From Victivallaceae bacterium (GTDB lineage Bacteria > Verrucomicrobiota > Lentisphaeria > Victivallales > Victivallaceae), in assembly GCA_028717165.1 (NCBI GenBank), contig JAQUOK010000256.1, positions 1 to 5,513 of the forward strand: 5,513 bases of DNA. Direction: 5' to 3'. Position numbers and translations under genes: made by a program. The notes under the pieces were generated by a model. That model saw only the letters and a list, made by a program, of their open reading frames with translations, was not told the DNA's origin and ran no database searches. Shown here piece by piece: positions 4,015-5,513 of this stretch (the first letter of the stretch is position 1; each line of letters opens with the position of its first letter).

Positions 4015-5316
4015 ATGGGTATGACTATTACTGAAAAAATTCTGGCGCATGCCGCCGGAAGCGACAAGGTCAGGCCTGGTGAAAATATTTGGGTCAGCGC
4101 CAATGTCCTGATGACTCACGATGTTTGCGGGCCCGGCACCATCGGGGTTTTCAAACGCGAATTCGGGGTCGACGCCAGTGTCTGGGATAAGGAAGGCGTG
4201 GTTATCATTCCCGACCATTACATTTTTACCGAAGACAAAACCTGTCACCGCAATGTCGATACTTTGCGGGAATTCGTCAGGGAACAGCAGCTTCCGTATT
4301 TTTACGATCCGGCGGACGAGACTTATTCCGGCGTCTGTCATGTAACACTCCCTGAAAAGGGGCATATCCGTCCCGGCGAGGTGCTTTTCGGAACCGATTC
4401 CCATACCTGCACGCACGGGGCACTGGGTATGTTCGCCACCGGGATCGGCAATACTGACGCCGGTTTTGTCATGGGTACCGGCAAACTGCTGATCAAAGTG
4501 CCGCCGACCATCAAGTTTATAATCAACGGCGTTTTCCCCAAAGGCGTAGTTGCCAAGGACGTCATCCTGAAAATAATCGGTGATATCGGTGTTGACGGCG
4601 CTACTTACTGCGCAATGGAATTCGCCGGTACCGCGATAGAGGCGTTCAGCGTCGAAGAACGCATGACCATTTGCAATATGGCGATTGAAGCCGGCGGCAA
4701 AAACGGCATTATCGCTCCTGATGCGAAAACCATTGAATACGTCAGGGCGCGGACAAACCTGGAATTCAACTGCTTTTCCAGTGATGAAGATGCTGATTAT
4801 CAGGCGGTTTACGAGTATAACGCCGAGGAATTCGTTCCGGTCGTGGCGCTGCCGTATTCACCGGACAACGTGACAACTGCGGCGGCGGCGGGCAGCGTCA
4901 AGCTCGACCGTTCTTATATCGGTTCATGTACCGGCGGTAAACTTACGGACTTCATATTTGCGGCGGAACTGCTGAAGGGCAGAAAGGTCTGTATTGACAC
5001 TTATATTGTCCCCGCGACGGCAGAAGTTGCCGACGCTTTGAATAAAATCCGGGTAGACGGTAAAACGCTGGCGGAAATCTTTGTCGAAGCCGGATGTCTG
5101 GAACCTGCGCTTCCGTCCTGTGCCGCCTGTCTCGGCGGCCCGGTCGATACTTTCGGACGCTGTAACAACGGTGAAGTCTGTGTGAGTACCACCAACCGTA
5201 ATTTTCCGGGGCGGATGGGTTCGAAGGATTCAAAAACCATTCTCGCATCTCCTTATACGGCCGCCGCGTCCGCTCTTACCGGGCGCCTGACCGATCCGCG
5301 CGAGTATCTAACATAA
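4015..5316 (+). CDS. leuC: 3-isopropylmalate dehydratase large subunit
   Basis: LeuC pairs with LeuD to isomerise 2-isopropylmalate to 3-isopropylmalate via a [4Fe-4S] cluster, in cytoplasmic leucine biosynthesis. The 433-residue protein belongs to the aconitase superfamily, in the shorter LeuC/HacA-like subtype. Visible signatures are the N-terminal MGMTITEKILAHAAG, FGTDSHTCTHGALG (125-138), and the cluster ligands C305 in GSCTGG with C369 and C372 in PSCAACLGG. R/S-rich C-terminal active-site residues occur in NRNFPGRMGS. The length is near the subtype's usual ~420. The start at 4015 reproduces the family's N-terminus. GGAG (3999-4002) lies 12 bases upstream, slightly far, while an out-of-frame ATG at 4008 is better spaced. 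leuD follows after 12 bases. A homoaconitase function cannot be excluded from sequence alone, but the LeuD partner favours leucine synthesis. Confidence 0.95.
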   Translation: MGMTITEKILAHAAGSDKVRPGENIWVSANVLMTHDVCGPGTIGVFKREFGVDASVWDKEGVVIIPDHYIFTEDKTCHRNVDTLREFVREQQLPYFYDPADETYSGVCHVTLPEKGHIRPGEVLFGTDSHTCTHGALGMFATGIGNTDAGFVMGTGKLLIKVPPTIKFIINGVFPKGVVAKDVILKIIGDIGVDGATYCAMEFAGTAIEAFSVEERMTICNMAIEAGGKNGIIAPDAKTIEYVRARTNLEFNCFSSDEDADYQAVYEYNAEEFVPVVALPYSPDNVTTAAAAGSVKLDRSYIGSCTGGKLTDFIFAAELLKGRKVCIDTYIVPATAEVADALNKIRVDGKTLAEIFVEAGCLEPALPSCAACLGGPVDTFGRCNNGEVCVSTTNRNFPGRMGSKDSKTILASPYTAAASALTGRLTDPREYLT

Positions 5317-5328
5317 GGAAACGTCATT
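5317..5328 (+). promoter_or_regulatory. Intergenic ribosome binding site for leuD
   Basis: The 12-base gap after the leuC stop contains GGAAA, and with the stop codon's last bases it reads AAGGAA. It is placed eight bases before the leuD ATG at 5329. The short gap supports one leuCD transcript. Confidence 0.7.
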
Positions 5329-5513
5329 ATGGCTAACATAATCAGAGGTAAAGCATTTGTTGTCGGCGACAATATCGATACCGACCAGATAATTCCGGCC
5401 CAGTATCTCAGTCTGGTTCCGACCATACCGGAAGAATATGAGAAACTCGGCAGCTACGCTTTGATCGGGCTGCCGGATGGATATGCCGAACGCTATATCG
5501 CGGCCGGCGCAAT
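5329..5513 (+). CDS. leuD: 3-isopropylmalate dehydratase small subunit (3' end cut by window)
   Basis: LeuD is the swivel-domain subunit of isopropylmalate isomerase, partner of LeuC. The 61 visible residues start MANIIRGKAFVVGDNIDTDQ and carry the family hallmark GDNIDTDQIIPAQYL (13-27). They continue with SLVPTIPEEYEKLGSYALIGLP (28-49). That last stretch resembles plant and PVC-type small subunits more than the gamma-proteobacterial LeuD. The gene runs off the right edge before the conserved GSSREH loop. Its start is fixed by the AAGGAA ribosome binding site eight bases upstream. The identification is secure. Confidence 0.94.
   Translation, partial: MANIIRGKAFVVGDNIDTDQIIPAQYLSLVPTIPEEYEKLGSYALIGLPDGYAERYIAAGA

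Noticed and set aside
3955..5248. Minus-strand and alternative-frame ORFs within leuC
   Set aside because: leuC has intact cluster ligands and family motifs throughout. The overlapping frames have no recognisable features.

Overview
The window suggests a bacterium of moderate GC content, possibly from the PVC/Lentisphaerota or Omnitrophota sphere. This is a weak inference. It rests on a LeuD N-terminus that resembles plant and PVC-type small subunits, and on intergenic CACTGAT/CACTAAT-type repeats next to a GxxExxY gene, a combination I associate from memory with those groups. No rRNA, tRNA, CRISPR array or recognisable transposase is present.

There are two divergent blocks. The left block is read on the minus strand, from about 3774 down past the left edge. 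In transcription order it contains: a sigma-70-like promoter (3781-3808); a winged-helix plus Rossmann-like regulator (3098-3736); a doubtful 63-codon ORF (2901-3092); a polysaccharide ABC-2 permease of Wzm/TagG type (2090-2914); a small protein (1783-1968) translationally coupled to a nucleotidyltransferase (1325-1786); a GxxExxY/PDDEXK-like protein (834-1199); and the Wzt/TagH-type ATPase (1-724, cut by the window edge). Permease and ATPase would normally be neighbours forming one exporter for O-antigen or other surface polysaccharide. Here about 1.37 kb of accessory DNA separates them.

That accessory DNA is the most interesting part. Three copies of a ~100-bp imperfect palindrome fill the intergenic gaps at 729-837, 1213-1318 and 1982-2085. 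Each starts within 0-6 nt of the upstream gene's stop codon and ends 4-13 nt before the next start codon. Together they delimit two co-oriented 'cassettes': the small protein + nucleotidyltransferase pair and the GxxExxY gene. Each arm holds three heptamers of CACTNAT type spaced 10 and 11 bp, mirrored in the other arm, around a perfect 9-bp GC/AT hairpin. Copies 1 and 2 are identical over 106 bp. The layout resembles a gene-cassette array carried inside a polysaccharide export operon, but no recombinase is visible.

The right block is read on the plus strand: leuC (4015-5316) and the start of leuD (5329 to the edge), the two subunits of 3-isopropylmalate dehydratase in leucine synthesis. The 3764-4014 gap between the divergent blocks holds the minus-strand promoter and a 13-bp perfect inverted repeat (core 3852-3893) that is a candidate operator.
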